64,000 nt of DNA from Xanthocytophaga flava (GTDB lineage: Bacteria; Bacteroidota; Bacteroidia; Cytophagales; 172606-1). Position numbers and translations under genes: made by a program. The notes beneath the pieces are model-generated. The model saw nothing but the letters and a program-made list of their open reading frames with translations. It did no database searches and had not been told where the DNA came from. This document shows, piece after piece, positions 46,594-56,310 of the stretch. The stretch lies in assembly GCA_030068525.1 (NCBI GenBank), contig JASJOS010000019.1:62001-126000 (forward strand), in the 5' to 3' direction. Position 1 is the first letter of the stretch. Each line of letters opens with the position of its first letter.

Positions 46594-47661
46594 ATGGAAA
46601 ATACCGCCCCTCAGTTATTCAAAGTAACCATCGACAACATTGAGGTCGAGGTAGCACCAGGAACTACGATCTTACAAGCTGCCCGTCAGATTGGAAGTCA
46701 TGTAGCTCCTCCTGCAATGTGCTATTATACATCATTGAAAGGAACAGGAGGAAAGTGTCGGGCATGTCTGGTGAAAGTAACCGCAGGTTCGGCAAAAGAT
46801 CCACGCCCTATGCCTAAACTGGTACCTTCCTGCATTACAACTGTCCAGGATGGTATGATTGTAGAAAATACAGTAAATGAACAAGTACTGGAAACTCGTA
46901 AAGGTGTAGTTGAGTTTTTGTTGATCAATCACCCCCTGGATTGTCCTATCTGTGATCAGGCAGGCGAGTGTCATCTTCAAGACTTTGCGTTTGAGCATGG
47001 TCGAGGAACTCAACGCTACGAAGAAGAACGTCGTACGTTTGAACGTGAAGATATAGGACCATATATTCAACTTCATATGAACCGCTGTATCTTATGCTAT
47101 CGTTGCGTATTTACAGCTGAGCAGCTTACCAACAAACGTGTACATGGCGTATTGAATCGTGGGGATCATGCAGAGATCAGTACATACATTAGTAAAGCCA
47201 TTGATAATGATTTCTCCGGAAACATGATTGATGTATGTCCGGTTGGAGCACTGACAGATAAAACATTCCGATTTAAGCAACGTGTTTGGTTTACTAAACC
47301 TGTAACAGCTCATCGGGACTGTGAGCATGAGAAATGCAGTGGAAAAGTAACGCTATGGTACAAAGGAGAAGATGTATTACGGGTAACAGGTCGTAAAAAT
47401 GAGTGGGGTGAGGTTACAGAATTTATATGCAATACCTGTCGCTTTGATAAAAAGAAAACCAGTGACTGGGTTATTGAAGGTCCTGCAAAAGTAAGTCATC
47501 ATTCTGTGATTTCAGCAAATCACTATGAGAAAAAAGCTATTCCTGAGTTTGGTTTCAAACAAGCAGCTCAGCAATACAAACAAATTGATGACCTGCCTGT
47601 ACAATTACCAGAAGGAGAAAAGAAACCTGTAGGAATTGTAGTAAGACCTGATAGTAAATAA
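46594..47661 (+). CDS. nuoG: Short NADH-quinone oxidoreductase subunit G without molybdopterin-like domain
   Basis: 355 residues, about half the usual NuoG. Cluster ligands: N1b Cys43, Cys55, Cys58, Cys80; N5 His113, Cys117, Cys120, Cys126; N4 Cys165, Cys168, Cys171, Cys215. Four more Cys (243, 248, 279, 282) lie where the extra [4Fe-4S] motif and start of the molybdopterin-like domain are in long NuoG; the protein then ends after a short tail (GEKKPVGIVVRPDSK). All clusters needed for electron flow are present, so it is a functional short form, as reported in other Bacteroidota, rather than a broken gene. No remnant of the missing domain follows. Confidence 0.95.
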   Translation: MENTAPQLFKVTIDNIEVEVAPGTTILQAARQIGSHVAPPAMCYYTSLKGTGGKCRACLVKVTAGSAKDPRPMPKLVPSCITTVQDGMIVENTVNEQVLETRKGVVEFLLINHPLDCPICDQAGECHLQDFAFEHGRGTQRYEEERRTFEREDIGPYIQLHMNRCILCYRCVFTAEQLTNKRVHGVLNRGDHAEISTYISKAIDNDFSGNMIDVCPVGALTDKTFRFKQRVWFTKPVTAHRDCEHEKCSGKVTLWYKGEDVLRVTGRKNEWGEVTEFICNTCRFDKKKTSDWVIEGPAKVSHHSVISANHYEKKAIPEFGFKQAAQQYKQIDDLPVQLPEGEKKPVGIVVRPDSK

Positions 47662-47711
47662 TAGCTAATTATAACATTTTGCAAAAGCTATTGAGATATT
47701 AATTTCATAAT

Positions 47712-48338
47712 ATGTTTCTTAAAAAGATAAAAATTTTGCTTCTAATCTTTTGTCTAAGCTCTATATCTAATGCATATAGTCAGATAAAAATAGGAATTAA
47801 AACAGGCGTAAATATTTCAAATGGAAAATTCACCCAAAATGGAGCTAAAGAAAAATTAAATAATATTGTAAGATTTAATGCGGGACTTACATCTGAAACA
47901 GCATTAAATGAGTCTCTTTTTTTACGCTCAGAATTACTTTATTCGTGGAAAGGATGGGCGTTTGATGCTAATACATTTGGAAGTAGTGGTAATATGAATA
48001 TGCATTATATTACTGTTCCTCTTTTGGTTGGATATAATATAACTCCAAAATTTTCAGCTGTATTAGGTCCTGAATTTGGATATCTGATAAAAGCGGTTCG
48101 TTCGCCAAATATATCAATAGATTATACAGACTTTTATAGAAGATTTGATATGGCAGCATCTATTGGTCTATTATACAGACTAAGTAAAAATATAGGTATC
48201 GAAACAAGATATACTTATGGATTTATACCAGTAGCGCCTGAGCTACCGAATGGCAATCAAAATTTAACTTCTGAGTCATATACTGGTTATAATAAAACAT
48301 TTCAAGCAGGTATCTTTTACTTTATAGGTAATAAGTAA
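47712..48338 (+). CDS. PorT-like outer-membrane beta-barrel protein inside the nuo cluster
   Basis: 208 residues. The signal peptide (about 1-24) ends NAYSQ. The rest has the eight-stranded barrel pattern of the 'outer membrane protein beta-barrel' family: IKIGIKTGVNISNGKF, LNESLFLRSELLYSWKG, MHYITVPLLVGYNITPKFSAVLGPEFGYLI, NIGIETRYTYGF and a final AGIFYFIG strand. It lies between nuoG (50-base gap) and nuoH (30-base gap) on the same strand and has no known role in complex I. Codon use looks more AT-rich than its neighbours, which suggests a later insertion. Confidence 0.85.
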   Translation: MFLKKIKILLLIFCLSSISNAYSQIKIGIKTGVNISNGKFTQNGAKEKLNNIVRFNAGLTSETALNESLFLRSELLYSWKGWAFDANTFGSSGNMNMHYITVPLLVGYNITPKFSAVLGPEFGYLIKAVRSPNISIDYTDFYRRFDMAASIGLLYRLSKNIGIETRYTYGFIPVAPELPNGNQNLTSESYTGYNKTFQAGIFYFIGNK

Positions 48339-48368
48339 ATACGTTTATTCTAATTTAAATTGATAGAA

Positions 48369-49514
48369 ATGGATCCTCTTATAGTTAATGCACTTATCAT
48401 ATTGTCCATTTTTGGAATTACGTTGCTTATTGCAACCTATTCCACCTGGGCAGAACGTAAGGTAGCAGGATTTATACAAGACAGATTAGGCCCTAACCGG
48501 GCAGGCTGGGGAGGTTTAATGCAACCTCTGGCCGATGCAGGTAAGATGTTTTTTAAAGAAGACTTTATTCCTGCACATGCGAATAAATGGTTATTTATCT
48601 TTGGTCCATCATTAGCAATGTTAACAGCCTGTATGGCTAGTGCCGTAATACCATTTGGTGATAGTTTCATTATAGGAGAGAATATAGTACTTGTACAGGC
48701 CATCGAAGTCAACATTGGGATTCTCTATGTATTTGGTGTTGTTTCACTGGGTGTATACGGATTGATGATTGGAGGATGGGCATCTAACAACAAATTTTCT
48801 CTGTTAGGTGCGGTTCGTGCAGCTTCTCAAAACATTAGTTATGAACTGGCAATGGGGCTTTCCATCATTGCTATTATATTAATGAGTGGATCTCTGTCCT
48901 TACGTACAATTGTAGAAGGACAACATGGTGGTAACTGGAATATATTGTATCAACCTCTGGGATTTATCATTTTCCTTACTTGTGCTTTTGCAGAATGCAA
49001 CCGTACGCCATTTGACTTACCTGAATGCGAAACAGAATTGATTGGTGGATACCATACAGAGTACAGCAGTATGAAATTAGGTTTCTACCTGTTTGCAGAA
49101 TATATCAACATGTTTGCATCTTCAGCAGTTACAGCCTGTCTATTCTTTGGAGGATTTAATTACCCTGGAATGGATGCAGTACAAAATGAATTAATCAAGT
49201 CATTGGGTGAATCTACAGGACACAATATTGCTACAGGTATTGGCATTGCTGTAATGTTCGCAAAAATCCTCTTCGGAATATTCTTCTTCATGTGGGTACG
49301 CTGGACATTACCTCGTTTCCGTTATGATCAGTTGATGAATCTGGGTTGGAAAGGTTTAATTCCTGCAGCTATTCTGAATGTAATTCTTACAGGTGCTGGA
49401 ATTTTGCTGGAAATGAGATGGCTATCGTGGGTGGCAGTACTAATAGTAATAGGCATTGCAGTACTACAGGCGTCTATATCTCAGAAAAAAGAATTACGGG
49501 CTCAAAGAGCTTAA
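48369..49514 (+). CDS. nuoH: NADH-quinone oxidoreductase subunit H
   Basis: 381 residues from the ATG at 48369; a TTG nine bases earlier is also in frame but less likely. It is a membrane protein with eight helices. Motifs: YSTWAERKVAGFIQDRLGPNR (quoted region about 22-42), GWASNNKFSLLGAVRAASQNISYELAMG, FAECNRTPFDLPECETELIGGYHTEYSSMK and WVRWTLPRFRYDQLM. It links the quinone site to the proton pumps. Confidence 0.97.
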   Translation: MDPLIVNALIILSIFGITLLIATYSTWAERKVAGFIQDRLGPNRAGWGGLMQPLADAGKMFFKEDFIPAHANKWLFIFGPSLAMLTACMASAVIPFGDSFIIGENIVLVQAIEVNIGILYVFGVVSLGVYGLMIGGWASNNKFSLLGAVRAASQNISYELAMGLSIIAIILMSGSLSLRTIVEGQHGGNWNILYQPLGFIIFLTCAFAECNRTPFDLPECETELIGGYHTEYSSMKLGFYLFAEYINMFASSAVTACLFFGGFNYPGMDAVQNELIKSLGESTGHNIATGIGIAVMFAKILFGIFFFMWVRWTLPRFRYDQLMNLGWKGLIPAAILNVILTGAGILLEMRWLSWVAVLIVIGIAVLQASISQKKELRAQRA

Positions 49515-49612
49515 ATACAAGATATAACCTGGCATATACCAGATAATAGAATGTTATAAATTCTTTCAGTTACAGAAATACCTTATCTGTAATTGTTAAA
49601 CTAGCGTATGAT

Positions 49613-50149
49613 ATGAAGTTAACTAATAGAGCAAAACAAATTGATAATAGCCCAATGACAGTGGCAGAGCGATTGTATATCCCTGCTATTGCTACAGGTC
49701 TGGGTATTACGATAAAGCACTTCTTTAAGAAGAAGGCTACCATCAATTATCCGGAAGAACAGCGTCCATTTAGTTCTATTTTCCGGGGTTTACATGTACT
49801 GAAAAGAGACGAGCAAGGCCGTGAACGTTGTACAGCTTGTGGATTGTGTGCAGTAGCATGTCCTGCGGAGGCCATATCCATGACAGCAGCAGAGCGGAAG
49901 CCCGGAGAGGAAAAGCTATACAGAGAGGAGAAATATGCAGCTGTATATGAGATCAATATGCTTCGTTGTATATTCTGTGGTTTATGTGAAGAAGCTTGTC
50001 CCAAAGCTGCAATCTTCCTGCAACCTGATAAAATTGCCCCTGCCTTTGTTGACCGTGAGCAAGTAATTTTTGGAAAAGACCGGCTGGTAGAGAAGATGGA
50101 TGATCGGGCAACAACCGGTATTCAGAAATATACTGGCGTAAAAAGTTGA
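49613..50149 (+). CDS. nuoI: NADH-quinone oxidoreductase subunit I
   Basis: 178 residues with two ferredoxin-type clusters: CTACGLCAVACP (N6a/b ligands, about 76-87) and CIFCGLCEEACP (about 118-129). It conducts electrons to NuoB. The stop is followed after 23 bases by a strong hairpin and then by a new -7 element, so a transcript border probably lies here. Confidence 0.97.
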   Translation: MKLTNRAKQIDNSPMTVAERLYIPAIATGLGITIKHFFKKKATINYPEEQRPFSSIFRGLHVLKRDEQGRERCTACGLCAVACPAEAISMTAAERKPGEEKLYREEKYAAVYEINMLRCIFCGLCEEACPKAAIFLQPDKIAPAFVDREQVIFGKDRLVEKMDDRATTGIQKYTGVKS

Positions 50150-50172
50150 AAACTTACGTAAAACTTTCTCAT

Positions 50173-50207
50173 ACCGCACTGGTTTTCTTAACAGTGCGGT
50201 TTCTATT
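50173..50207 (+). terminator. Terminator-like hairpin between nuoI and nuoJ
   Basis: ACCGCACTG (50173-50181) pairs with CAGTGCGGT (50192-50200), a GC-rich 9-bp stem followed by TTCTATTT. The G/C content is high for this genome. Confidence 0.7.
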
Positions 50208-50220
50208 TGAAAAAACCTAT

Positions 50221-50228
50221 TATTTTTG
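50221..50228 (+). promoter_or_regulatory. Candidate -7 element for nuoJKLMN
   Basis: TATTTTTG fits TAnnTTTG and starts 20 bases after the hairpin; the leader to nuoJ would be about 110 bases. No TTG lies at the usual distance, because the region before is taken by the hairpin. Confidence 0.4.
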
Positions 50229-50345
50229 CGCGGGTTGTAAAAAGCAGCCTGCTTTCATTTACGAAGTTGAGCAACTTCTCTACAGCAGTTTATTTGCCTG
50301 TAACAGGTTCTGACTACAGTCTTCTGAATTCTGACTTCTTATTCT

Positions 50346-50852
50346 ATGATACAAAACGTATTCTGGTTCTTAACTTTTCTTGCAATTATCAGTGCCTGTA
50401 TGGTTGTATTTTCCCGCAACCCCATCCATAGTGTTCTCTATCTGATTATTACATTCTTTGCATTATCAGGACATTACCTGTTGCTAAATGCGCAGTTCCT
50501 GGCAGTAGTGAACATCATTGTCTATGCAGGTGCTATCATGGTATTATTTCTCTTCGTGATTATGTTTCTTAATCTGCGAAGGGAAACTGAAGTTCAGAAA
50601 CCTATTGCAGTTAAGTTTGCCGCAGTAATATCGGGACTGATATTACTTGCTGTACTATTAGGTGCTTTATTAAAAGCAGACATCCAACCTGGTTCTGAAG
50701 TTGATTCTCAGATTGGTCTGGTAGAAAACCTGGGTAAAGTATTATTCAGCGATTTCCTATTACCTTTTGAGTTAGCTTCTGTTCTATTTCTGGTTGCTAT
50801 GGTTGGTGCCATTATGTTAGGTAAACGTGATCCAGGTGAGCCTACAATTTAA
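50346..50852 (+). CDS. nuoJ: NADH-quinone oxidoreductase subunit J
   Basis: 168 residues with five membrane helices. VYAGAIMVLFLFVIMFLNLR (about 59-78, with the pi-bulge helix of NuoJ) is the family mark, and HSVLYLIITFFALSGHYLLLNAQFL precedes it. It belongs to the membrane arm near the quinone channel. The spacer from nuoI is the longest in the cluster (196 bases). Confidence 0.96.
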   Translation: MIQNVFWFLTFLAIISACMVVFSRNPIHSVLYLIITFFALSGHYLLLNAQFLAVVNIIVYAGAIMVLFLFVIMFLNLRRETEVQKPIAVKFAAVISGLILLAVLLGALLKADIQPGSEVDSQIGLVENLGKVLFSDFLLPFELASVLFLVAMVGAIMLGKRDPGEPTI

Positions 50853-50910
50853 TAGTATACATACTTTCCAAAAATAGATCTTTCTTTCTGTCATTAATTA
50901 CTTTAGATAA

Positions 50911-51237
50911 ATGGAAGTACCTGATGTTATTAAAACGATCCCGCTAAACTGGTATATCTTCTTTGCTACTTTTCTCTTTTGTATTGGAGTAGTAGGTGTA
51001 CTGATACGCCGGAATGCCCTGATTGTATTGATGTGTGTTGAACTTATGCTCAATGCAGTAAACCTATTGTTCACTTCATTTTCAGCATATCGTTCGGATC
51101 CACAAGGCCAGATATTCGTATTCTTCATTATGGTAGTAGCTGCTGCAGAAGTTTCTGTTGGACTGGCGATTATTGTAATGCTCTACAGAAATCTGAAAAG
51201 CGTAGACGTTGGTATCCTAAACAAATTAAAGTGGTAA
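50911..51237 (+). CDS. nuoK: NADH-quinone oxidoreductase subunit K
   Basis: 108 residues with three helices. [18 protein letters not shown] carries the first conserved Glu and [17 protein letters not shown] the second, both in proton transfer. It follows nuoJ by 58 bases. Confidence 0.97.
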   Translation: MEVPDVIKTIPLNWYIFFATFLFCIGVVGVLIRRNALIVLMCVELMLNAVNLLFTSFSAYRSDPQGQIFVFFIMVVAAAEVSVGLAIIVMLYRNLKSVDVGILNKLKW

Positions 51238-51334
51238 TGTTCTTTCTTCTGAAAAGAGCACCCTTTTTTTGACATCTTATTCGAATTTATTCAAGCATAT
51301 TGATCTGTACTGTGCCTTATCAGCACATTAACTT

Positions 51335-53263
51335 ATGAATATATCTACTAGTGTACTCCTTATCCCATTGTTGCCTTTATTAGGCTTTATTATCAATGGG
51401 TTAGGTTTTCGAAAAATCAGCAAAGGACTTGCCAGTATTGTTGGAACAGCAACTGTACTAGGATCGTTCCTTTTATCTATTTATACGTTCAACTATTTCT
51501 TAAGCAATAATAGTCAGCCTATCACAGTGACAGCTTTTAACTGGCTGGCGGTAGGTGACTTTCATATCTCTTTTTCTTTCCTGATCGACCAGTTATCACT
51601 ATTGATGTTATTGGTTGTAACAGGAGTAGGAACATTGATTCATCTGTATTCCAGTGGATATATGCATCATGATGAAGGATTCGGAAAGTTTTTTGCCTTC
51701 CTGAATCTGTTTATCTTTTCGATGCTTTTGCTAGTGATGGGTTCCAACTACGTGATTATGTTCTTTGGCTGGGAAGGTGTAGGATTGTGTTCCTATTTGC
51801 TGATCGGATTCTGGAACAAAAACAAAAGTTATGGAAATGCAGCCCGCAAGGCATTTGTCATGAACCGGATTGGTGATCTTGGTTTCTTGTTGGGTATCTT
51901 TCTTATTATTGCCCATTTTGGGAGTGTCGAATACAGTGAAATCTTTGGTCGGGCAGCATCTGTAGATACTGCAACTCTGACAATGATTACAGCATTTCTA
52001 TTTGTTGGTGCCATGGGTAAATCAGCTCAGATTCCATTGTATACATGGCTGCCAGATGCCATGGCAGGCCCTACTCCTGTTTCAGCTCTGATCCATGCAG
52101 CAACCATGGTTACAGCAGGTATTTATATGGTGATTCGTTCCAATGTCCTTTATACATTAGCTCCAGCAACACTTGAATGGGTTGGAATTATCGGATTAGC
52201 CACAGCGTTATTAGCGGCTTCTATCGGTATTTTCCAAAATGACATTAAAAAAGTATTGGCTTACTCTACAGTTAGCCAGTTAGGATATATGTTTATGGGC
52301 TTGGGTGTAATGGCTTATAGTGCTTCTATGTTCCATGTTATTACACACGCCTTCTTCAAAGCTTTATTATTCCTGGGTGCAGGTAGTGTAATTCATGCTA
52401 TGAGTGACGAACAGGATATACGCCACATGGGTGGATTAAGCAAAAGTCTGAGAATTACATGGATTACTTTTCTTTTGGGTACTATCGCTATTACAGCCGT
52501 GTTGCCACTATCTGGGTTCTTCTCTAAAGATGAGATCCTGATGAATGTATATATGCACAGCCCGCTTATGTGGGGATTAGGCGTATTAGGTGCAGCAATG
52601 ACTTCTTTCTATATGTTCCGGATGTTCTTCCTGACATTCCATGGTACGTTCCGGGGAACAGATTATCAAAGAGAACACCTGCATGAGTCTCCAATCTCAA
52701 TGACTCTTCCATTAATGATTCTGGCAGTGTTATCTGTTATTGGTGGATTTATCAACTTCCCTGAAATTTTTGGTGGACAGGCTTGGCTGGCGAATTTCAT
52801 GGAGCCCCTGTTTGCGAATGCAAAACAAGCTAGTCCGGAAGCTTTCCATCATGCACACTTATCTCACTCTGAAGAATTTATGCTAATGGGTGTTTCTGTA
52901 GGTGTTGCAATATTGTCTTTGATCATCGCCTATGTGATGTACGTATCCCGCAATACAGTTCCAGCAGAAGAAGGGACCCCTATTCCTGCAGTGCAAAAAG
53001 TTGTTTACAATAAGTACTATGTGGATGAAATTTATGATATGTTATTTATAAAACCTATCTCTGCTTTATCCTATTTCTTCTATCAGGTATTTGAATTCTT
53101 TGTCATTGATTTATTGGTAAATGGTATAGGCAAACTGGTAAAACAACTCAGTAACCTGACACGCCGCTTCCAGACAGGAACAACAGGATTTTATGTTTTC
53201 GCTATGGTTATAGGCATTGTAGTGATTCTATTGGTTAATTTCTGGGGTTTTCTGTTCAGATAA
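51335..53263 (+). CDS. nuoL: NADH-quinone oxidoreductase subunit L
   Basis: 642 residues, 16 helices. Antiporter-like core with FFGWEGVGLCSYLLIGFW (conserved Glu), FLFVGAMGKSAQIPLYTWLPDAMAGPTPVSALIHAATMVTAG (quoted in two blocks), NDIKKVLAYSTVSQLGYMF and a C-terminal long lateral helix region followed by a last membrane helix. It is the distal proton pump of complex I. The His-rich loop (EAFHHAHLSHSEEF, about 508-521) is in a variable region. Confidence 0.97.
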   Translation: MNISTSVLLIPLLPLLGFIINGLGFRKISKGLASIVGTATVLGSFLLSIYTFNYFLSNNSQPITVTAFNWLAVGDFHISFSFLIDQLSLLMLLVVTGVGTLIHLYSSGYMHHDEGFGKFFAFLNLFIFSMLLLVMGSNYVIMFFGWEGVGLCSYLLIGFWNKNKSYGNAARKAFVMNRIGDLGFLLGIFLIIAHFGSVEYSEIFGRAASVDTATLTMITAFLFVGAMGKSAQIPLYTWLPDAMAGPTPVSALIHAATMVTAGIYMVIRSNVLYTLAPATLEWVGIIGLATALLAASIGIFQNDIKKVLAYSTVSQLGYMFMGLGVMAYSASMFHVITHAFFKALLFLGAGSVIHAMSDEQDIRHMGGLSKSLRITWITFLLGTIAITAVLPLSGFFSKDEILMNVYMHSPLMWGLGVLGAAMTSFYMFRMFFLTFHGTFRGTDYQREHLHESPISMTLPLMILAVLSVIGGFINFPEIFGGQAWLANFMEPLFANAKQASPEAFHHAHLSHSEEFMLMGVSVGVAILSLIIAYVMYVSRNTVPAEEGTPIPAVQKVVYNKYYVDEIYDMLFIKPISALSYFFYQVFEFFVIDLLVNGIGKLVKQLSNLTRRFQTGTTGFYVFAMVIGIVVILLVNFWGFLFR

Positions 53264-53350
53264 CACTGAATCCATAAATGCTTACTTAAACTAAAAATAT
53301 TCGATTTTTTAACGGTTTACGTTAAAAGTGTAAACACAAAACGATTATTG

Positions 53351-54805
53351 ATGCTTACTCTTTCATTAATTTTAATTCCGGCAATTGCATCTTTGTTACT
53401 ACCATTTATCAAAGGGGAGATAACAAAAACGATAGCCTTTGTAGTAGCACTCGCGGAACTTGCAGTGGCCTTGTTTGCCATTAGTCAGTTCTCTCCAGAT
53501 ATAGTTACGCCTCAGTTTGCCTATGACTATCCATGGATAGCCTCTATGGGCGTTCATTTTAGCGGAGGCATGGATGGTATTAGCATGTTACTGGTATTGC
53601 TGACCACTATTCTTACCCCATTGATTGTTCTCTCAACATTTGGCTACTCCTACAATCACTCATCTGCTTTTTATGCACTTATATTGCTTATGGAAGCAGC
53701 TCTGATAGGTGTATTTACCAGTCAGGATGCTTTTGTATTCTATCTATTCTGGGAAGCGGCTCTTATTCCGGTATATTTCCTGGCAGCAATCTGGGGTGGA
53801 GAAAAAAGAATTGCTATCACATTCAAGTTCTTTATCTATACTATTTTTGGTAGTCTTTTTATGCTGGTAGCGTTGGTATACCTGTACATGCAGACACCAG
53901 GTAGCCATTCATCAGCTATTGCAGATATTTACAAAGTAGCATTAGATTCTCATACTCAAAGCTGGGTATTCTGGGCTTTATTTATTGCATTTGCTATCAA
54001 AATGCCAATTTTCCCATTCCATACATGGCAGCCAGATACCTATACAGAATCTCCTACACCGGCTACTATGTTGTTGTCAGGGATTATGTTGAAAATGGGT
54101 ATTTATGGTGTTATTCGCTGGTTACTGCCTATCGTACCAGCAGGTGTAGCTCAATGGAGTACTACAGTCATTATTCTTTCTATTATTGGAATTATCTACG
54201 GTTCAATTATTGCCATTCAGCAAAAAGACCTGAAAAAACTATTAGCCTACTCTTCTTTTGCACACGTTGGCTTAATGGCAGCAGGGGTATTTTCGCTCAC
54301 ATTAAAAGGTATGCAGGGTGCAGTTATTCAAATGCTGGCACATGGTATTAACGTAGTGGGATTATTCTTCGTAGCAGAGATTATTCAACGCCGTCTTCGT
54401 ACACGTGATATTGACAGAATGGGAGGTATTACACAAAATACGCCTGTCCTGACAGTTTTCTTTATGATATTGATGCTGGGTAGTGTGGCATTGCCTCTTA
54501 CCAACGGATTCGTAGGTGAGTTTCTTCTTCTATCAGGTGTATATGAGTTCAATCACTGGTATGGAGCTATAGCAGGTCTGACTATCATCTTTGGAGCTGT
54601 ATATATGCTTAAAATGTTTCAGGGAGTTATGTTTGGTGAGCAAAATCATTGGACTGAGAAAGTAACAGATATTACCCTTACCGAATCAGCTGTACTGCTT
54701 CCTCTGGTAGTACTGGTATTCTGGATGGGTGTTGCTCCTGGAAGCTTCTTAAAACTGACTGAGCCGGCTGTTATACAAATACTACAACTTGCCACAGGTA
54801 AATAG
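53351..54805 (+). CDS. nuoM: NADH-quinone oxidoreductase subunit M
   Basis: 484 residues from the ATG at 53351 (a TTG directly before it is also in frame). Antiporter-like proton pump with LFWEAALIPVYFLAAIWGG (conserved Glu), KMPIFPFHTWQPDTYTESPTP and QQKDLKKLLAYSSFAHVG. The spacer before it can form two mutually exclusive small hairpins (53309-53329 and 53317-53337). Confidence 0.97.
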   Translation: MLTLSLILIPAIASLLLPFIKGEITKTIAFVVALAELAVALFAISQFSPDIVTPQFAYDYPWIASMGVHFSGGMDGISMLLVLLTTILTPLIVLSTFGYSYNHSSAFYALILLMEAALIGVFTSQDAFVFYLFWEAALIPVYFLAAIWGGEKRIAITFKFFIYTIFGSLFMLVALVYLYMQTPGSHSSAIADIYKVALDSHTQSWVFWALFIAFAIKMPIFPFHTWQPDTYTESPTPATMLLSGIMLKMGIYGVIRWLLPIVPAGVAQWSTTVIILSIIGIIYGSIIAIQQKDLKKLLAYSSFAHVGLMAAGVFSLTLKGMQGAVIQMLAHGINVVGLFFVAEIIQRRLRTRDIDRMGGITQNTPVLTVFFMILMLGSVALPLTNGFVGEFLLLSGVYEFNHWYGAIAGLTIIFGAVYMLKMFQGVMFGEQNHWTEKVTDITLTESAVLLPLVVLVFWMGVAPGSFLKLTEPAVIQILQLATGK

Positions 54806-54897
54806 TTTTAACTATCACTTTGAATCAAAACGAATTCCAATAACCGTGTGATTGAATCCTATTACGACTCAACCACAACATAGCACAATCATTGATA

Positions 54898-56289
54898 ATG
54901 CTTCCAATTATTGTTTTATCTATTTCTGGCATAGTCACACTCTTTCTGGGATTTCTGAAATCCCGCTGGATCTTAATGCCATTAACACTCCTGTTTATAC
55001 TGGCAGCAATTGTAGGTGTATTGCTGGATAAAAATGGAATAAGCCCTTATGCAGGTGCATTTCCTACCATGTTGTCAACAGACAATGTATCGATTGCTTT
55101 TTCGGGAATTATATTGCTGGCAGCCTTATTTATTGTGCCTTTATCCCGCTACTATGCTAATCAGGAAAATGCTCAGCCAGCTGAATACTACGCTATCCTT
55201 TTGTTTTCACTGGTAGGAGCGCTGATGATGACTTCCTATGAGAACCTGATTATGCTGTTTGTAGGACTGGAAATCCTTTCTATCTCTATGTATATTCTTA
55301 CAGGTAGCGACAAAGATAATCTGCGTTCGGGTGAAGCCGCACTGAAGTATTTTCTAATGGGATCTTTCGCAACAGGCATTTTATTGTTTGGGGTAGCTCT
55401 TGTATATGGTGCTACAGGCGGTTTTGACCTACATATGATTGCGAACTATGTTCGTAATAGTGGCAATATTTCACCTATGCTTTATCTGGGTCTGTCTATT
55501 ATGTTGATAGGTATCTTATTTAAACTGTCTATTGCACCTTTCCACTTCTGGACTCCAGATGTATACGATGGTGCACCCAGTGTTTTTACAGCATTTATGT
55601 CTACTATTGTAAAAACAGCTGGCTTTGCAGCCTTGTATAAGATTCTTTCTGTATCATTCTCTGATCTGTATGGATTCTGGTGGGTATGTCTGGCAATTAC
55701 GACTATTGCAACATTAATCATTGGTAATATCACTGCTGTATACCAGACAAGCTTCAAACGAATGCTGGCCTATTCCAGTATATCACATGCTGGTTACCTG
55801 TTAATGGCAGTCACTACGTTCAATGCCTATTCTCAGAAAGCAATCATTTTCTATTCACTGGCTTATGCTTTGTCTACTATCACCGCGTTTGGTGTACTGA
55901 TTATTGTAGAGCAAACTGCTAATGATAAATACGAAGCATTCAATGGTTTGGGTAAAAGAGCCCCTTTACTGGCCTTTGTAAATACAGTAGCCATGTGCTC
56001 TCTGGCAGGTATGCCTTTGACAGCCGGATTCATTGGTAAGTTCTTTGTGTTTACCAGTGCAGCTGACAATGATATGGTATGGATTATGATTATTGCGATT
56101 CTGATGTCCGCTGTAGGTTTCTATTATTACTTCCGTGTTATCATTGCAATGTATATGCGCCCAGCGATAGAATCAGATGTAGATAATGAAGTTGTAGTGC
56201 CAGGTATTTACCGTACAGTATTGATGCTGGCAACATTGTTAACTATTCTTTTTGGATTAGCCCCTGATTTGTTAACGGCTCTATTCTAG
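54898..56289 (+). CDS. nuoN: NADH-quinone oxidoreductase subunit N
   Basis: 463 residues from the ATG at 54898; a TTG two codons earlier is also in frame. Antiporter-like pump with VGLEILSISMYILTG, LFKLSIAPFHFWTPDVYDGAPS, YQTSFKRMLAYSSISHAGYLLM and MPLTAGFIGKFFVF. Last nuo gene; a strong bidirectional terminator follows. Confidence 0.97.
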   Translation: MLPIIVLSISGIVTLFLGFLKSRWILMPLTLLFILAAIVGVLLDKNGISPYAGAFPTMLSTDNVSIAFSGIILLAALFIVPLSRYYANQENAQPAEYYAILLFSLVGALMMTSYENLIMLFVGLEILSISMYILTGSDKDNLRSGEAALKYFLMGSFATGILLFGVALVYGATGGFDLHMIANYVRNSGNISPMLYLGLSIMLIGILFKLSIAPFHFWTPDVYDGAPSVFTAFMSTIVKTAGFAALYKILSVSFSDLYGFWWVCLAITTIATLIIGNITAVYQTSFKRMLAYSSISHAGYLLMAVTTFNAYSQKAIIFYSLAYALSTITAFGVLIIVEQTANDKYEAFNGLGKRAPLLAFVNTVAMCSLAGMPLTAGFIGKFFVFTSAADNDMVWIMIIAILMSAVGFYYYFRVIIAMYMRPAIESDVDNEVVVPGIYRTVLMLATLLTILFGLAPDLLTALF

Positions 56290-56310
56290 CAGCTATTCTT
56301 ATAACTTATA

